From Candidatus Rokuibacteriota bacterium (GTDB lineage Bacteria; Methylomirabilota; Methylomirabilia; Rokubacteriales; CSP1-6): a stretch of DNA of 64,000 nucleotides. The translations under genes were made by a program, and so were the position numbers. The notes under the pieces are model-generated. The model saw nothing but the letters and a program-made list of their open reading frames with translations. It did not search any database and was not told the DNA's origin. The stretch lies in NCBI GenBank assembly GCA_030647435.1, contig JAUSJX010000022.1:62001-126000 (forward strand), in the 5' to 3' direction. Positions 29,708-42,950 of the stretch are shown piece by piece (the stretch's first letter is position 1; the number at the start of each line of letters is the position of its first letter).

Positions 29708-29783
29708 GGCGGCGTAGCCAAGTGGTTAAGGCGGAGGTCTGCAAAACCTCTATTCAGCGGTTCGAATCCGCTCGCCGCCTCCA
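29708..29783 (+). tRNA. tRNA-Cys (GCA)
   Basis: The acceptor stem GGCGGCG pairs with CGCCGCC, then U and an encoded CCA. The anticodon loop CTGCAAA gives GCA. The T-arm contains GGTTCGAATCC. Confidence 0.97.
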
Positions 29784-29808
29784 CTACAGGCAGGCGGGCG
29801 CAGCAAGC

Positions 29809-29897
29809 GCCGGGGTGGCGGAACTGGGAGACGCAGCGGACTTAAAATCCGCTGGCCCTTTGGGGCCGTGGGGGTTCGATTCCCTCCCTCGGCACCA
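29809..29897 (+). tRNA. tRNA-Leu (TAA)
   Basis: The acceptor GCCGGGG pairs with CCTCGGC with one G-U pair, then A and an encoded CCA. The anticodon loop CTTAAAA gives TAA. A long variable arm is present, as expected for a class II tRNA. Confidence 0.96.
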
Positions 29898-29918
29898 GCA
29901 GTGCGGTGAACTTCAGCG

Positions 29919-29943
29919 CGAGCGCCGCAGCAGGCAGCGCTCG
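29919..29943 (+). other. Hairpin between tRNA-Leu and yjbQ
   Basis: CGAGCGC (29919-29925) pairs with GCGCTCG (29937-29943) around an 11-base loop. No T run follows, so it is a weak candidate for a terminator or processing site. It ends eight bases before the yjbQ ribosome site. Confidence 0.35.
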
Positions 29944-29963
29944 GAATGACGGAGGAGACCTAG

Positions 29964-30401
29964 GTGCAGACCCTTAAGGTCGCGCGCAAGACCTTCACGA
30001 TGTTGAGCGAGCACCGGACGCAGATCCTCGACATCACCAAGACGATCCGCGACGTCATGCTGAGCGCCGACATCAAGGAAGGCATCCTTCTCGTCAACTC
30101 GCTGCACACGACGTGCGCGCTCTTCGTCAACGAGTTCCAGGGCGCCCTGGTCGAGGACCTCAAGTCCATGATCGAGACCCTGGTGGCCGAGAACGACGGC
30201 TACCGGCACGACGACCCCCGCTACTCGGACTGCGAGCGCGGCAACGCGCATTCGCACCTCCGCGCCGCGCTGCTGGGCCGGAGCATCGCCGTCGGCATCA
30301 GCGGCGGGGAGCTGTCGCTGGGCCGCTTCCAGTCCATCCTCTTCGCCGAGCTCGACGGGCCGAGGCCGCGCAGCATCGATGTCCAGATCATGGGCATCTA
30401 G
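29964..30401 (+). CDS. yjbQ: YjbQ / UPF0047 family protein
   Basis: A 145-aa small beta-rich protein of the YjbQ family. The conserved phrase LVNSLHTTCALFVNEFQ, then GYRHDDPRYSDCERGNAHSH and the late HLRAALLG are all present; the histidines and acidic residues would form the active pocket. Some homologues show weak thiamin-phosphate synthase activity, but the physiological role is unsettled. GGAGGAG at 29951-29957 precedes a GTG start. Confidence 0.88.
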   Translation: MQTLKVARKTFTMLSEHRTQILDITKTIRDVMLSADIKEGILLVNSLHTTCALFVNEFQGALVEDLKSMIETLVAENDGYRHDDPRYSDCERGNAHSHLRAALLGRSIAVGISGGELSLGRFQSILFAELDGPRPRSIDVQIMGI

Positions 30402-30471
30402 CGCGGACTCTGCGCGAGGCGCCCCCCCGGTCTCCGCCGCTCCCGCGGCCTTAGCCCCCGACCCTCCGTGG

Positions 30472-30477
30472 TAGACT
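30472..30477 (+). promoter_or_regulatory. -10 element with leaderless spacing before the radical SAM gene
   Basis: TAGACT at 30472-30477 is followed by six bases and the ATG at 30484. No ribosome site is visible. No good -35 is seen at 16-18 bases. Confidence 0.45.
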
Positions 30478-30483
30478 CGTTGC

Positions 30484-32190
30484 ATGTCGTGGAAACTCAA
30501 GAAAAAAGCTCAATCCCTCGTCGCCGGTGAAGAGGGTGTGGTCCGCAAGGACTGGGGCGGCCGCGTCTCGGTCGCGCTGGTCTACCCCAACACCTACGCC
30601 GTGGGCATGTCCAACCTGGGCTTCCAGACGATCTACGAGCACCTGAACGCCCTCCCCGACGCCGTCTGTGAGCGCGTGTTCTTCCCCGATCCCGAGGATT
30701 CCGACGAGTACGCGCGCACCGGCACCGAGCCGTTCTCTCTGGAGTCGCTGCGTCCGCTCCGCGACTTCGACGTGGTCGGGTTCTCCGTCACCTACGAGGG
30801 CGACTACATCAACGTGCTGCGGCTCCTCCGCATGGCGGGGATCCCCGCGCGGCCGGCGGATCGCGGGTCGGGTGACCCGTTGGTGCTCATGGGTGGGGTC
30901 TGCGCCTTCTCGAACCCGGAGCCCATGGCGCCCTTCATGGATGCCATCGCCGTCGGCGAGGGGGAGGAGCTGGTCGGGGAGATCGTCGCGGCCTACGCAT
31001 CCTGCCGCGCCGACGGGCGGGACGGCCAGAGGCAGCGGGTGATAGAGCGGCTCAAGCCGCTCCAAGGCATCTACGTGCCCGCGGCCTACGACGTTCGTTA
31101 CGCCGCCGACGGCACCATCGGCGCGGTCACCCCGCGTGACGCCGACGTGCCGGCCGTCGTGGTCAAGCGCCGGCTCGGCGACGTCAACCGTTTCGAAACG
31201 CGTTCCATTCTCAAGACCCCCAAGGCGGAATACGGCCACATGGCCCTTCTCGAGGTGGGCAAGGGTTGCGGAAGAGGGTGCCGCTTTTGTCTGGAAGGCC
31301 AGGTCTACCGGCCCGTGCGCCACCGGAGTCTCGAGTCGCTGCGCGAGTCCGTCGCCCAGATTGCCAAGGAGTCCAAGCGCGTGGGTCTCGTGGGCGCCTG
31401 CGTGTCGGACTACCCGTGGATAGGCGACCTCATGAAGATGCTCGAGGAGTACGGTGTCGAGGTCTCGATCTCCTCGCTGCGGGCCGACAGCCTGACCGAA
31501 GACCTAGTCGCCTCACTCCAGCGCGGCGGGCACCGGACGCTGACCATGGCGCCCGAGGCGGGCACGGAGAGGCTACGTCGAGTCATCCGTAAGGTCATCA
31601 CGGACGAGCAGCTCTACGCCGCCTGCGACCTCCTGCGCAAGTACGGCATCCCGAACCTCAAGTGCTACTTCATGATCGGGCAGCCGACCGAGACCATGGA
31701 GGACGTGGAAGCCATCCCCGATCTGGCGCGACGCATGCTGGAGCGCCTGCGCGTGCCCGGGCCCGACGGTCACCCCTTCGGCAAGCTGACGCTGTCCGTG
31801 TCCTCCTTCGTGCCCAAGCCGTGGACGCCGTTCCAGTGGGCGCCCTTCGACGAGCCGCGCGACCTCGAGACCAAGCTCGAAGCGATCAAGAGCGGCGCGC
31901 GGCGGCTCCAGGTGCGGGTGGTGCACGAGAACCCGCGCGAGGCGGGGCTCCAGGCGCTGCTCGCGCGCGGCGACCGCCGGGTCGCCGACTTCCTCGAAAT
32001 CGCCGCCCGGCTCGACGGGGACTGGCGCCGGGCGCTTCGCGAGTGGGGGGCGGACCCATCCTTCTACACGCGGCGCGAGCGCCCCGAGGGCGAGATCATG
32101 CCGTGGGACCACTTCGACGTCGGCGTGAAGAAGGCCGGTCTCCTTCGCGAATGGCAGCGCGCCGGGCTGGGCGAGCCGGTGCCGGCATGA
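30484..32190 (+). CDS. B12-binding-type radical SAM protein (TIGR03960-like)
   Basis: A 568-aa protein. The first 200 residues form a cobalamin-binding-like Rossmann domain (VALVYPNTYAVGMSNLG, then GFSVTYEGDYINVLRLLRMAGI). The radical SAM cluster motif is C262-x3-C266-x2-C269 (CGRGCRFC), followed by EAGTERLRRVIRK and SSFVPKPWTPFQW in the barrel. The C-terminus matches the uncharacterised fused family TIGR03960. No substrate is known to me. In related genomes it often stands beside a TIGR03936/DUF2344 protein, which is not seen here. The next genes are a Rieske ferredoxin and moaA, overlapping by four bases each. Confidence 0.85.
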   Translation: MSWKLKKKAQSLVAGEEGVVRKDWGGRVSVALVYPNTYAVGMSNLGFQTIYEHLNALPDAVCERVFFPDPEDSDEYARTGTEPFSLESLRPLRDFDVVGFSVTYEGDYINVLRLLRMAGIPARPADRGSGDPLVLMGGVCAFSNPEPMAPFMDAIAVGEGEELVGEIVAAYASCRADGRDGQRQRVIERLKPLQGIYVPAAYDVRYAADGTIGAVTPRDADVPAVVVKRRLGDVNRFETRSILKTPKAEYGHMALLEVGKGCGRGCRFCLEGQVYRPVRHRSLESLRESVAQIAKESKRVGLVGACVSDYPWIGDLMKMLEEYGVEVSISSLRADSLTEDLVASLQRGGHRTLTMAPEAGTERLRRVIRKVITDEQLYAACDLLRKYGIPNLKCYFMIGQPTETMEDVEAIPDLARRMLERLRVPGPDGHPFGKLTLSVSSFVPKPWTPFQWAPFDEPRDLETKLEAIKSGARRLQVRVVHENPREAGLQALLARGDRRVADFLEIAARLDGDWRRALREWGADPSFYTRRERPEGEIMPWDHFDVGVKKAGLLREWQRAGLGEPVPA

Positions 32191-32495
32191 GCCGCCGCAT
32201 TTTCGTCGGGCAGGTCGCCGACGTCCCGGTGGGAGAGGGGCGGGTCGTGGAGGCCGAAGGCAGGGCTCTCGCCCTCTTCAACGTGGACGGCGCCTTCTAC
32301 GCCCTCGACAATGCCTGCGCGCACCGCGGCGGGCCGCTGGGCGAGGGAGATCTCGAAAGCACGGTGGTCGTGTGCCCGTGGCATGCCTGGCGCTGGGACG
32401 TGAAGACGGGCGCCAACGTCAACAACCCGGCCGTCAAGATACCCTGCTTCCCGGTCTCGGTGGACGGCGACCGTGTCTTCGTGGAGCTGCCGTGA
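32187..32495 (+). CDS. Rieske [2Fe-2S] ferredoxin
   Basis: A 102-aa single-domain Rieske protein of the NirD / dioxygenase ferredoxin type. The cluster ligands are C44-x-H46 (CAHRGGPLGEG) and C63-x2-H66 (CPWHAW). It is soluble with no signal peptide. It sits between a radical SAM gene and moaA with ATGA and GTGA overlaps, so it may supply electrons to one of them; that is inference. Confidence 0.93.
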   Translation: MSRRIFVGQVADVPVGEGRVVEAEGRALALFNVDGAFYALDNACAHRGGPLGEGDLESTVVVCPWHAWRWDVKTGANVNNPAVKIPCFPVSVDGDRVFVELP

Positions 32496-33511
32496 TCCGC
32501 GACGCCTTCGCGCGGCCGCTCCGCAACCTCCGCCTCTCCGTCACCGACCGCTGCAACCTGCGCTGCGCCTACTGCATGCCGGAAGAGGAGTACGCGTGGC
32601 TGCCGCGCGCCGACATCCTGACCTTCGAAGAGATCGCGCGGCTGGTGGACGTCTTCGCCGGCCTCGGCGTGGACAAGGTGCGCTTCACGGGCGGCGAGCC
32701 GCTCCTGCGGAAGGACCTGCCCCGCCTCGTCAAGATGATCGCGGCCGAGCCCCGCATCCGCGACCTGGCCATTACGACCAACGGCATCCTTCTGGCCCAG
32801 GAGGCCCAGGCGCTCCGTGACGCGGGCATCCAGCGCGTGACGGTCAGCCTCGACACCCTCAAGCCGGATCGTTTCCGGGCGCTGACCCGTCGCGACGCGT
32901 ACCAGCAGGTCCGCGAGGGGATCGAAGCCGTCAGCCGCACGGGCTGGCCCGGGCTCAAGCTCGACACCGTGGTGATGCGCGGGGTCAACGACGACGAGAT
33001 GCTCGATCTGATCGAGTTCGCCCGCGGCGTGGCTGCCGAGCTGCGCTTCATCGAGTACATGGACGTGGGGGGCGCCACGCGCTGGTCCATGGACCAGGTC
33101 GTCGCGCGTGCCGAGATCCTCGAGCGCCTGGGCGCGCGCTATGGCCGGATCGAGCCCATCGTGGAAGAGTCATCGGCGCCCGCCGACCGCTTCCGGCTGC
33201 CGGACGGGCTGAGCTTCGGGATCATCTCCTCGACCACGGCGCCCTTCTGCCAGACCTGCGACAGGAGCCGGCTCACCGCCGACGGGCAGTGGCTCCTGTG
33301 CCTGTATGCTACGGCCGGAATGGACTTGAGGAAACACTTGAGGGATGGCACTTCAAAAGATCATCTGGCATTGCTGATCCGCTCGGCATGGGAGAGGCGC
33401 CGGGACAGGGGCGCGGAGCAGCGGCTCCTGCTCAAAGACCGGCAGCCCCTGGTCCAGATCGGCGAGCTCAAGGCCAAGCCCCATCTCGAGATGCACACTC
33501 GCGGAGGGTAG
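32492..33511 (+). CDS. moaA: GTP 3',8-cyclase
   Basis: A 339-aa radical SAM enzyme starting molybdenum cofactor synthesis. The N-terminal cluster is C21-x3-C25-x2-C28 (CNLRCAYC), with TGGEPLLR following. The C-terminal cluster is FCQTCDRSRLTADG then a third Cys in LLCLY. The chain ends in the required Gly-Gly. The GTG overlaps the Rieske stop. MoeA is encoded at 11.6 kb. Confidence 0.96.
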   Translation: MIRDAFARPLRNLRLSVTDRCNLRCAYCMPEEEYAWLPRADILTFEEIARLVDVFAGLGVDKVRFTGGEPLLRKDLPRLVKMIAAEPRIRDLAITTNGILLAQEAQALRDAGIQRVTVSLDTLKPDRFRALTRRDAYQQVREGIEAVSRTGWPGLKLDTVVMRGVNDDEMLDLIEFARGVAAELRFIEYMDVGGATRWSMDQVVARAEILERLGARYGRIEPIVEESSAPADRFRLPDGLSFGIISSTTAPFCQTCDRSRLTADGQWLLCLYATAGMDLRKHLRDGTSKDHLALLIRSAWERRRDRGAEQRLLLKDRQPLVQIGELKAKPHLEMHTRGG

Positions 33512-33520
33512 TGAGCGCGT

Positions 33521-34282
33521 ATGACCACCCCGGGGCCCGGCAAGCCTGACGAGGTCAAGGTGCCAGACGAAGTCAAGGTCCCAGACGGAGTCAAGGTCGA
33601 GGTCGCCGAGCGCGGCGCCAACGGGCAGACCTCGAACCGCCGCCTCTTCATGCAGCTCCAGGCCTTCGGGGGGTGCTCCGAGCCCAAGACCCTGGCCGCG
33701 GCGCTCGAGAGAAGCCGGATCGAGGTGGTGCTGTACGCCGACCTCCAGGACCCTCGCGGCGTGGGCGTGCTCACGTTCGCCGAGGACCCGGCGTTCCTCG
33801 TCACGCGAGCGCGCGAGGTCCTGGCAGCCGAGCCCTTCGCCGGCCTCGTTCCCAAGCCCGAGCTGGCAATGATCGGCAGGACCTACTCGAGCGGCTTCGA
33901 GCCCGACCTCGAAGACTGGCTGCTGAGCCGCCCCCGCCGCACCGTGCTCAACCCGGACTGGCCTTGGGCAGTCTGGTACCCGCTGAGGCGGACGGGCGCC
34001 TTCGCCAAGCTGTCCGCCCAGGAGCAGGGCGCCATCCTCCGCGAGCACGGCACGATCGGACGCGCGTACGGCGACGCCGATCTCGCGCATGACATCAGGC
34101 TCGCCTGCCACGGTCTCGACGCCCACGACAACGATTTCCTCATCGGCCTGGTCGGCAAGGAGCTCCAGCCGCTCTCGCACCTCGTCCAGACCATGCGCAA
34201 GACAGTCCAGACATCGGAGTACATGGCGAGCCTCGGCCCCTTCTTCGTGGGCCACGCCATCTGGCAGAGCCCCCTGCGCTGA
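33521..34282 (+). CDS. Chlorite dismutase / HemQ family heme protein
   Basis: A 253-aa protein of the chlorite dismutase fold, seen from MQLQAFGGC, the second repeat WAVWYPLRRTGAFAKLS, the likely proximal heme ligand H176 (ILREHGTIGRAY) and the C-terminal SLGPFFVGHAIW. The family covers true chlorite dismutases, coproheme decarboxylase (HemQ, ChdC) and unassigned members. Which applies cannot be told here. The first 30 residues are a repeat-derived Lys/Val/Pro tail, not part of the fold. It follows moaA by nine bases. Confidence 0.75.
   Translation: MTTPGPGKPDEVKVPDEVKVPDGVKVEVAERGANGQTSNRRLFMQLQAFGGCSEPKTLAAALERSRIEVVLYADLQDPRGVGVLTFAEDPAFLVTRAREVLAAEPFAGLVPKPELAMIGRTYSSGFEPDLEDWLLSRPRRTVLNPDWPWAVWYPLRRTGAFAKLSAQEQGAILREHGTIGRAYGDADLAHDIRLACHGLDAHDNDFLIGLVGKELQPLSHLVQTMRKTVQTSEYMASLGPFFVGHAIWQSPLR
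33548..33601 (+). repeat. Three 18-bp tandem units at the 5' end of the chlorite-dismutase-like gene
   Basis: Units at 33548, 33566 and 33584 encode DEVKVP, DEVKVP and DGVKVE, close to the start codon and before the conserved fold. Confidence 0.93.
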
Positions 34283-34300
34283 CGTAGCCGGGGCAAGAGG

Positions 34301-34747
34301 ATGAGAGCCGGGACGCGACTCACCGGAAGAGGACGGGGTTTGGGCCCCGTCCTCGGCGCCCGCGCGCTCCAGATTGTTGGATCGCCCAGGAAGACGGTCA
34401 TTGTGCGCCTTGGCAAACCTCGCAAAGAGCCAACAGGGGAGTGGGCGTGTCCCTTCCAAATCACGGGGCTGGGGCAGCGCGGCGTTCAGCACGGCTACGG
34501 CGAGGACGGGATCCAGGCCGTGGGCAACGCGCTTCAGGCGGTTCGGGTGACGCTCGATCGGAGCCGCGCCAAGCTCTCGTTGTTTGGAGGAGAACCCGGG
34601 TGGACGGGCTTCGAACGGTCGATCCCCACCTCTCTTGGTGTGGCCTTTGGGCGGAGGCTTGAGCGTTTGGTCGATCGGGAGATCAGCCGGCGGGTCCGGG
34701 CACTGAAGAGACGCCACCGTTCACGGGTGAGGAGGCGGGAGCGTTGA
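34301..34747 (+). CDS. Small protein, possibly DUF6968 type
   Basis: A 148-aa soluble protein. A central stretch (RKTVIVRLGKPRKE, WACPFQITGLG, then GEDGIQAVGNALQAV) has the look of the DUF6968 family, where a W-x-CPF motif and a G-x-D-x-x-QA helix are shared; this match is from memory and tentative. The C-terminus is rich in Arg and Lys. Function unknown. The start could be later than 34301. Its stop overlaps the TTG of the following lipoprotein gene. Confidence 0.6.
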   Translation: MRAGTRLTGRGRGLGPVLGARALQIVGSPRKTVIVRLGKPRKEPTGEWACPFQITGLGQRGVQHGYGEDGIQAVGNALQAVRVTLDRSRAKLSLFGGEPGWTGFERSIPTSLGVAFGRRLERLVDREISRRVRALKRRHRSRVRRRER

Positions 34748-35121
34748 GCCCCTCACGAGTGGTCAACTTCGCGGGACGGATCGTGCTGGTCATTGTCCTG
34801 GTCGCGGGCTGCGCCTCAGTGCCGTCGAAGCCTCTCACGGACGTCCGGGCCATCGAGGGCAAGTGGCGGGGCACCATCACCGTCGGCATGGGCGCGCCGC
34901 AATTCTACTACCTCACGGTCAACCCCGACTCCACGATCGTCGCGGAATGGGGCCCGAACTGGCAGTGGGGCAAGATCACGCTGAGCGGGGGCCAGGCGCG
35001 CTTCGAGATCTCCCACCTCACGAGCGGCACCCTTTTGTACTTCGATGGGTCGGACGGCCGCGTCATCACGATGACGCCGGATTTCGGCGGCTGGTACGTC
35101 TACGTGACCCCGCTCAAGTAG
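34744..35121 (+). CDS. Small lipoprotein, first of a tandem paralogous pair
   Basis: A 125-aa protein starting at TTG 34744 (GTG 34759 is an alternative). A signal peptide ends in the lipobox VAGC. The mature part is a single beta-rich domain with the pattern IEGKWRGTI, YYLTVNPDSTIVAEWG, WGKITLSGGQARF and a final DFGGWYVYVTPLK. I do not recognise a named family. The next gene encodes a close paralogue. An extracytoplasmic lipocalin-like fold is possible but not shown. Confidence 0.72.
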   Translation: MSPSRVVNFAGRIVLVIVLVAGCASVPSKPLTDVRAIEGKWRGTITVGMGAPQFYYLTVNPDSTIVAEWGPNWQWGKITLSGGQARFEISHLTSGTLLYFDGSDGRVITMTPDFGGWYVYVTPLK

Positions 35122-35138
35122 CCCGGCCGGGATATTCG

Positions 35139-35513
35139 ATGACCACGCCGCGGATGATCGGGCGCGCCACGCTGATCCTGCTCGCCGCCGCCCTCCTCCT
35201 GGGCGCCTCGAACGTGACGGGCAAGCCGATCACGGACATCCGCACGATCGAGGGGAAGTGGCGAGGCCAGATCAAGTTCGCCGGCGGGCCGTACGAGATC
35301 TACTACTTGACGGTCAATCCCGACGCCACGATCGTCGCGTCCTGGGGCGCGACGACGCGCTGGGGCAAGGTGACGCTCAGTGGCGGCAAGGCGCGCTTCA
35401 GCTTCCCCACGTCGAGCGGGGACCTGTACTACTACGAAGAGGCCCAGGGGCGCGTCATCACGCTCAAACCGGACTTCGGAGGCTGGGACGCGCAGGTGAG
35501 GCCGCTCAAGTAG
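35139..35513 (+). CDS. Small secreted paralogue, second of the pair
   Basis: A 124-aa protein matching its neighbour along nearly the whole length: ITDIRTIEGKWRGQI, YYLTVNPDATIVASWG, WGKVTLSGGKARF and DFGGWDAQVRPLK. The N-terminus is a signal sequence (LILLAAALLLGAS), but the lipobox Cys is replaced by Ser. It is therefore likely cleaved and free in the periplasm, or anchored, while its paralogue is lipidated. It converges on gltD with 17 bases between stops. Confidence 0.75.
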   Translation: MTTPRMIGRATLILLAAALLLGASNVTGKPITDIRTIEGKWRGQIKFAGGPYEIYYLTVNPDATIVASWGATTRWGKVTLSGGKARFSFPTSSGDLYYYEEAQGRVITLKPDFGGWDAQVRPLK

Positions 35514-35530
35514 CAGGGTCGGGGCGGAGG

Positions 35531-36979
35531 CTACTTAAGCGGGGCGGGGAGGTCGGACTTGCCCATCAGGTAGAGATCCACGCCACGGGCGGCGCTTCGG
35601 CCCTCGGCGATGGCCCAGACGATGAGCGATTGGCCGCGCTGGATGTCGCCGGCGGTGAACACGCCCGGCACGCTCGTCATCCAGTTCGGGTCCCGCCAGA
35701 CGTTGCCGCGATCGGTGAGCTTGACGCCGAGGTCTGCCAGGAGTCCCTCGCGCCGCGGGCCGAGGAAGCCCATGGCGAGCAGGACCAGGTCGGCCTCCAT
35801 GGCGTACTCGGTGCCCGGGACGTTCTTGAAGCCGATCCGGCCGCCCTCTTTGATCATCTCCACGCGTACCGCATGGAGGGTCGTCACGCGCCCGTCGACC
35901 CCCGAGAAGTGCGAGGTGTTGACGGAGTACTCGCGCACGCCTCCTTCCTCGTGGGCCGAGGAGACGCGGAAGATGTTGGGCCAGAGGGGCCAGGGATTGC
36001 TGGCGGGCTCGCGCTCTTCAGGCGGGCGAGGCAGGATCTCGAACTGCGTGACGGAGCGCGCGCTCTGGCGGTGGACCGTGCCGAGGCAGTCGGCGCCGGT
36101 GTCGCCGCCGCCGATGATGACGACGTTCTTGCCTTCGGCCGTGATGACCTCGCGATCCGGGACGCTGTCGCCCTCGCAGCGCCGGTTCTGGAGCGTGAGG
36201 TAGTCCATGGCGAAGTGGATGCCCCGGAGCTCGCGCCCGGGGATCTGGAGATCCCGGGGCCACTCCGCTCCTCCGGCCAGGACGGTGGCGTCGAAGTCCT
36301 TGCGGAGCGCCTCGACGGGCAGTGTCTCGCCCACGTTCACGCTCGTCCTGAAGGCGATCTCCGCCGCTTCCATCAGCGCGAGGCGGCGGTCGAGAACGCG
36401 CTTCTCCATTTTGAATTCCGGGATGCCGTAGCGGAGGAGTCCGCCGATACGGTCGGCCTTCTCGAACACGGTCACCGAGTGCCCGGCGCGGTTGAGCTGC
36501 TCGGCGGCGGCGAGACCTGCCGGGCCCGAGCCCACCACGGCGACCTTCTTTCCCGTGCGCGCTGCGGGCGGGGCGGGAACGACCCAGCCCTCGTCGAAGG
36601 CGTGGTCGATGATGCCGACCTCGACCTGCTTGATCGTGACCGGGTCGTCGTTGATGCCCAGCACGCAGGAGCCCTCGCAGGGGGCGGGGCAGAGGCGGCC
36701 CGTGAACTCCGGGAAGTTGTTCGTGGCGTGGAGGCGGTCGATGGCCTCGCGCCAGCGGTCCCGATAGACGAGGTCGTTCCAATCGGGGATCAGGTTCCCG
36801 AGCGGGCAGCCCTGGTGGCAGAAGGGGATGCCGCAGTCCATGCAGCGCGCGCCCTGCTTCTTGAGCTTGTCGGCCTCGAAGGGTAGGTAGACCTCCTGCC
36901 AGTCGTGGACCCGCTCGCCGACGGGACGCCGCTTGGGTGTCTCGCGCTTGATCTCGAGAAAGCCGGTGATCTTGCCCAT
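35531..36979 (-). CDS. gltD: Glutamate synthase [NADPH] small subunit
   Basis: A 482-aa flavoprotein that passes NADPH electrons to GltB. N-terminal cysteines for 4Fe-4S clusters are in [14 protein letters not shown] and CPAPCEGSC. The FAD loop is [15 protein letters not shown] and the NADPH loop is [12 protein letters not shown]. The C-terminal [14 protein letters not shown] motif is present. It starts 19 bases after gltB ends. Confidence 0.97.
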   Translation of the reverse strand: MGKITGFLEIKRETPKRRPVGERVHDWQEVYLPFEADKLKKQGARCMDCGIPFCHQGCPLGNLIPDWNDLVYRDRWREAIDRLHATNNFPEFTGRLCPAPCEGSCVLGINDDPVTIKQVEVGIIDHAFDEGWVVPAPPAARTGKKVAVVGSGPAGLAAAEQLNRAGHSVTVFEKADRIGGLLRYGIPEFKMEKRVLDRRLALMEAAEIAFRTSVNVGETLPVEALRKDFDATVLAGGAEWPRDLQIPGRELRGIHFAMDYLTLQNRRCEGDSVPDREVITAEGKNVVIIGGGDTGADCLGTVHRQSARSVTQFEILPRPPEEREPASNPWPLWPNIFRVSSAHEEGGVREYSVNTSHFSGVDGRVTTLHAVRVEMIKEGGRIGFKNVPGTEYAMEADLVLLAMGFLGPRREGLLADLGVKLTDRGNVWRDPNWMTSVPGVFTAGDIQRGQSLIVWAIAEGRSAARGVDLYLMGKSDLPAPLK

Positions 36980-36998
36980 GAGCCTAGATGTGGGGAGC

Positions 36999-41585
<4,587 letters not shown>

Positions 41586-41655
41586 CGCCATCCCTCTCCT
41601 AGCCTCCCGCGTCCTTGTGAACTCTCGGAACAACCTCGACTTGAGGAGTGAGCCT

Positions 41656-41685
41656 ACACTAGGGCCGAGCATTAGCCAAGGACAA
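41656..41685 (-). promoter_or_regulatory. Candidate gltB promoter
   Basis: On the minus strand: TTGTCC (41685-41680), 18 bases, TAGTGT (41661-41656). The predicted start is near 41649, leaving a leader of about 64 bases. Confidence 0.45.
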
Positions 41686-41702
41686 AATAGAAAAAACATA
41701 GC

Positions 41703-41717
41703 ATTAGAGATTCTAAT
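41703..41717. promoter_or_regulatory. LysR-type T-N11-A palindrome between gltB and lysR
   Basis: ATTAGA-GAT-TCTAAT is a perfect 15-base palindrome with the LTTR T-N11-A core. Its centre is about 61 bases upstream of the predicted gltB start site and overlaps the -10 region of the regulator gene, the usual place for an activator that also represses itself. Confidence 0.6.
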
Positions 41718-41733
41718 AGGATAACCTCGGCCC

Positions 41734-42630
41734 GTGAACCTCGAGACGCTCAAGCTCTACTGCGACGTCGTGAGGCTGCGGAGCTTCTCGCGCGCCGCGA
41801 CGGCCAACGGCGTCACGCAGTCCGCTGCCAGCCAGTCCATCCAGCAGCTCGAGGGCGACCTCGACGTGCCGCTCCTCGACCGCTCTCGCAGGCCGCTGGT
41901 CGCCACAGAGGCCGGCCGCGTTTTTTTCGACGCCTGCCGCGACCTCCTCGAGGGCTTCGAAAAGGCGCGGGCCGGGCTGCTCGCCTCCAGGGAGCGGGTG
42001 GAGGGGACGGTGCGCGTCGCGGCGATCTACTCGGTGGGGCTCCACGACATGAGCCGACACATGCAGCCCTTCATGTCGGCGCATCCGCGCGCGCGGGTCC
42101 TGCTCGAATGCCTGCACCCTCACAAGGTGGTGGAGGCGGTCCAGAACGACGAGGCCGACGTGGGCGTCCTGTCGTATCCCGCGGCGACCCGGACACTCAA
42201 CGTGTTGCCGCTCCGATCGGAGCCGATGGTGCTGGTGACGCATCCGAGCCACCGTCTCGCCAAGCGGAAGCACGTGGAGGCCGGCGACCTCGCGGGCGAG
42301 AAGTTCATCGCGTTCGACCGCGATCTCGCGGTGCGCAAGGCGATCGACCGCGCGCTCAAGCAGCACGGGGTCAAGGTGGAGGTGGTCATGGAGTTCGACA
42401 ACGTCGAGACCATCAAGCAGGCCATCGGCATCGCCGCCGGGGTCAGCATCCTGCCGCGGCCCACCGTGGTGATGGAGTCGGGCATGCGGACGCTGGCCAC
42501 GGTGCCGCTCGCGCTCTCCGGCCTCGCGAGGCCGATCGGGCTCATCTACCGGCGGGGCAAGCGCCTCACTCCCGCCGTCGCGCGCTTCATCGAGACCCTC
42601 CGCAAAGCCGACGAGTCCCCCGCAGAGTAG
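41734..42630 (+). CDS. LysR-family transcriptional regulator, divergent from gltBD
   Basis: A 298-aa LTTR. The N-terminal winged helix ([39 protein letters not shown]) is standard and a periplasmic-binding-like effector domain follows. Its divergent position to gltBD matches gltC in Bacillus, so control of glutamate synthase is likely by analogy. The GTG is 11 bases after TAGGAT (41717-41722), so the leader is very short. Confidence 0.85.
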   Translation: MNLETLKLYCDVVRLRSFSRAATANGVTQSAASQSIQQLEGDLDVPLLDRSRRPLVATEAGRVFFDACRDLLEGFEKARAGLLASRERVEGTVRVAAIYSVGLHDMSRHMQPFMSAHPRARVLLECLHPHKVVEAVQNDEADVGVLSYPAATRTLNVLPLRSEPMVLVTHPSHRLAKRKHVEAGDLAGEKFIAFDRDLAVRKAIDRALKQHGVKVEVVMEFDNVETIKQAIGIAAGVSILPRPTVVMESGMRTLATVPLALSGLARPIGLIYRRGKRLTPAVARFIETLRKADESPAE

Positions 42631-42659
42631 ACGGGCAGGAGCCCGCGGTATCCCGAGGG

Positions 42660-42876
42660 GTGCTGCCGGCAGTGGAGTGCCCTCGTCCGCTCAACCTCCT
42701 CGCCTCGACGCGCCTCCTCGCTCGGGCGCCTCCGCCTGCCCCCCATCCCCCGAGACGGGGGTGCGCTCGCCGCCCCGCTCCGCGGGGACGGCTCGCGCGG
42801 CGGAGGCGCCCTGCGCTTCGGGGCGCGCTACGGCTCGTCGGATTCGCTCCCGAGGGCACCCCACTGCCGGCAGCAC
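42660..42876. mobile_element. MITE-like element with 26-bp terminal and 13-bp inner inverted repeats
   Basis: Outer arms 42660-42685 and 42851-42876 pair over 26 bases with one mismatch. Inner arms GGGCGCCTCCGCC (42724-42736) and its complement (42799-42811) pair perfectly, and a CCCC/GGGG hairpin lies between. Total length is 217 bases with no coding capacity. No target-site duplication is evident. It could instead be a large structured RNA. Confidence 0.7.
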
Positions 42877-42944
42877 GTGGCCGATGACATCGCGGCGGCG
42901 GGACCGACGGACTCCTCGCCAGGAAAATGGCGCGTCGTGCGTGG

Positions 42945-42950
42945 TACGGT
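42945..42950 (+). promoter_or_regulatory. -10 element with leaderless spacing before the MBL gene
   Basis: TACGGT (42945-42950), six bases, ATG 42957. No ribosome site and no clear -35. Confidence 0.45.

Noticed and set aside
42660-42876. Complete insertion sequence
   Set aside because: Too short for a transposase and with no target-site duplication visible; MITE-like or structured RNA only.
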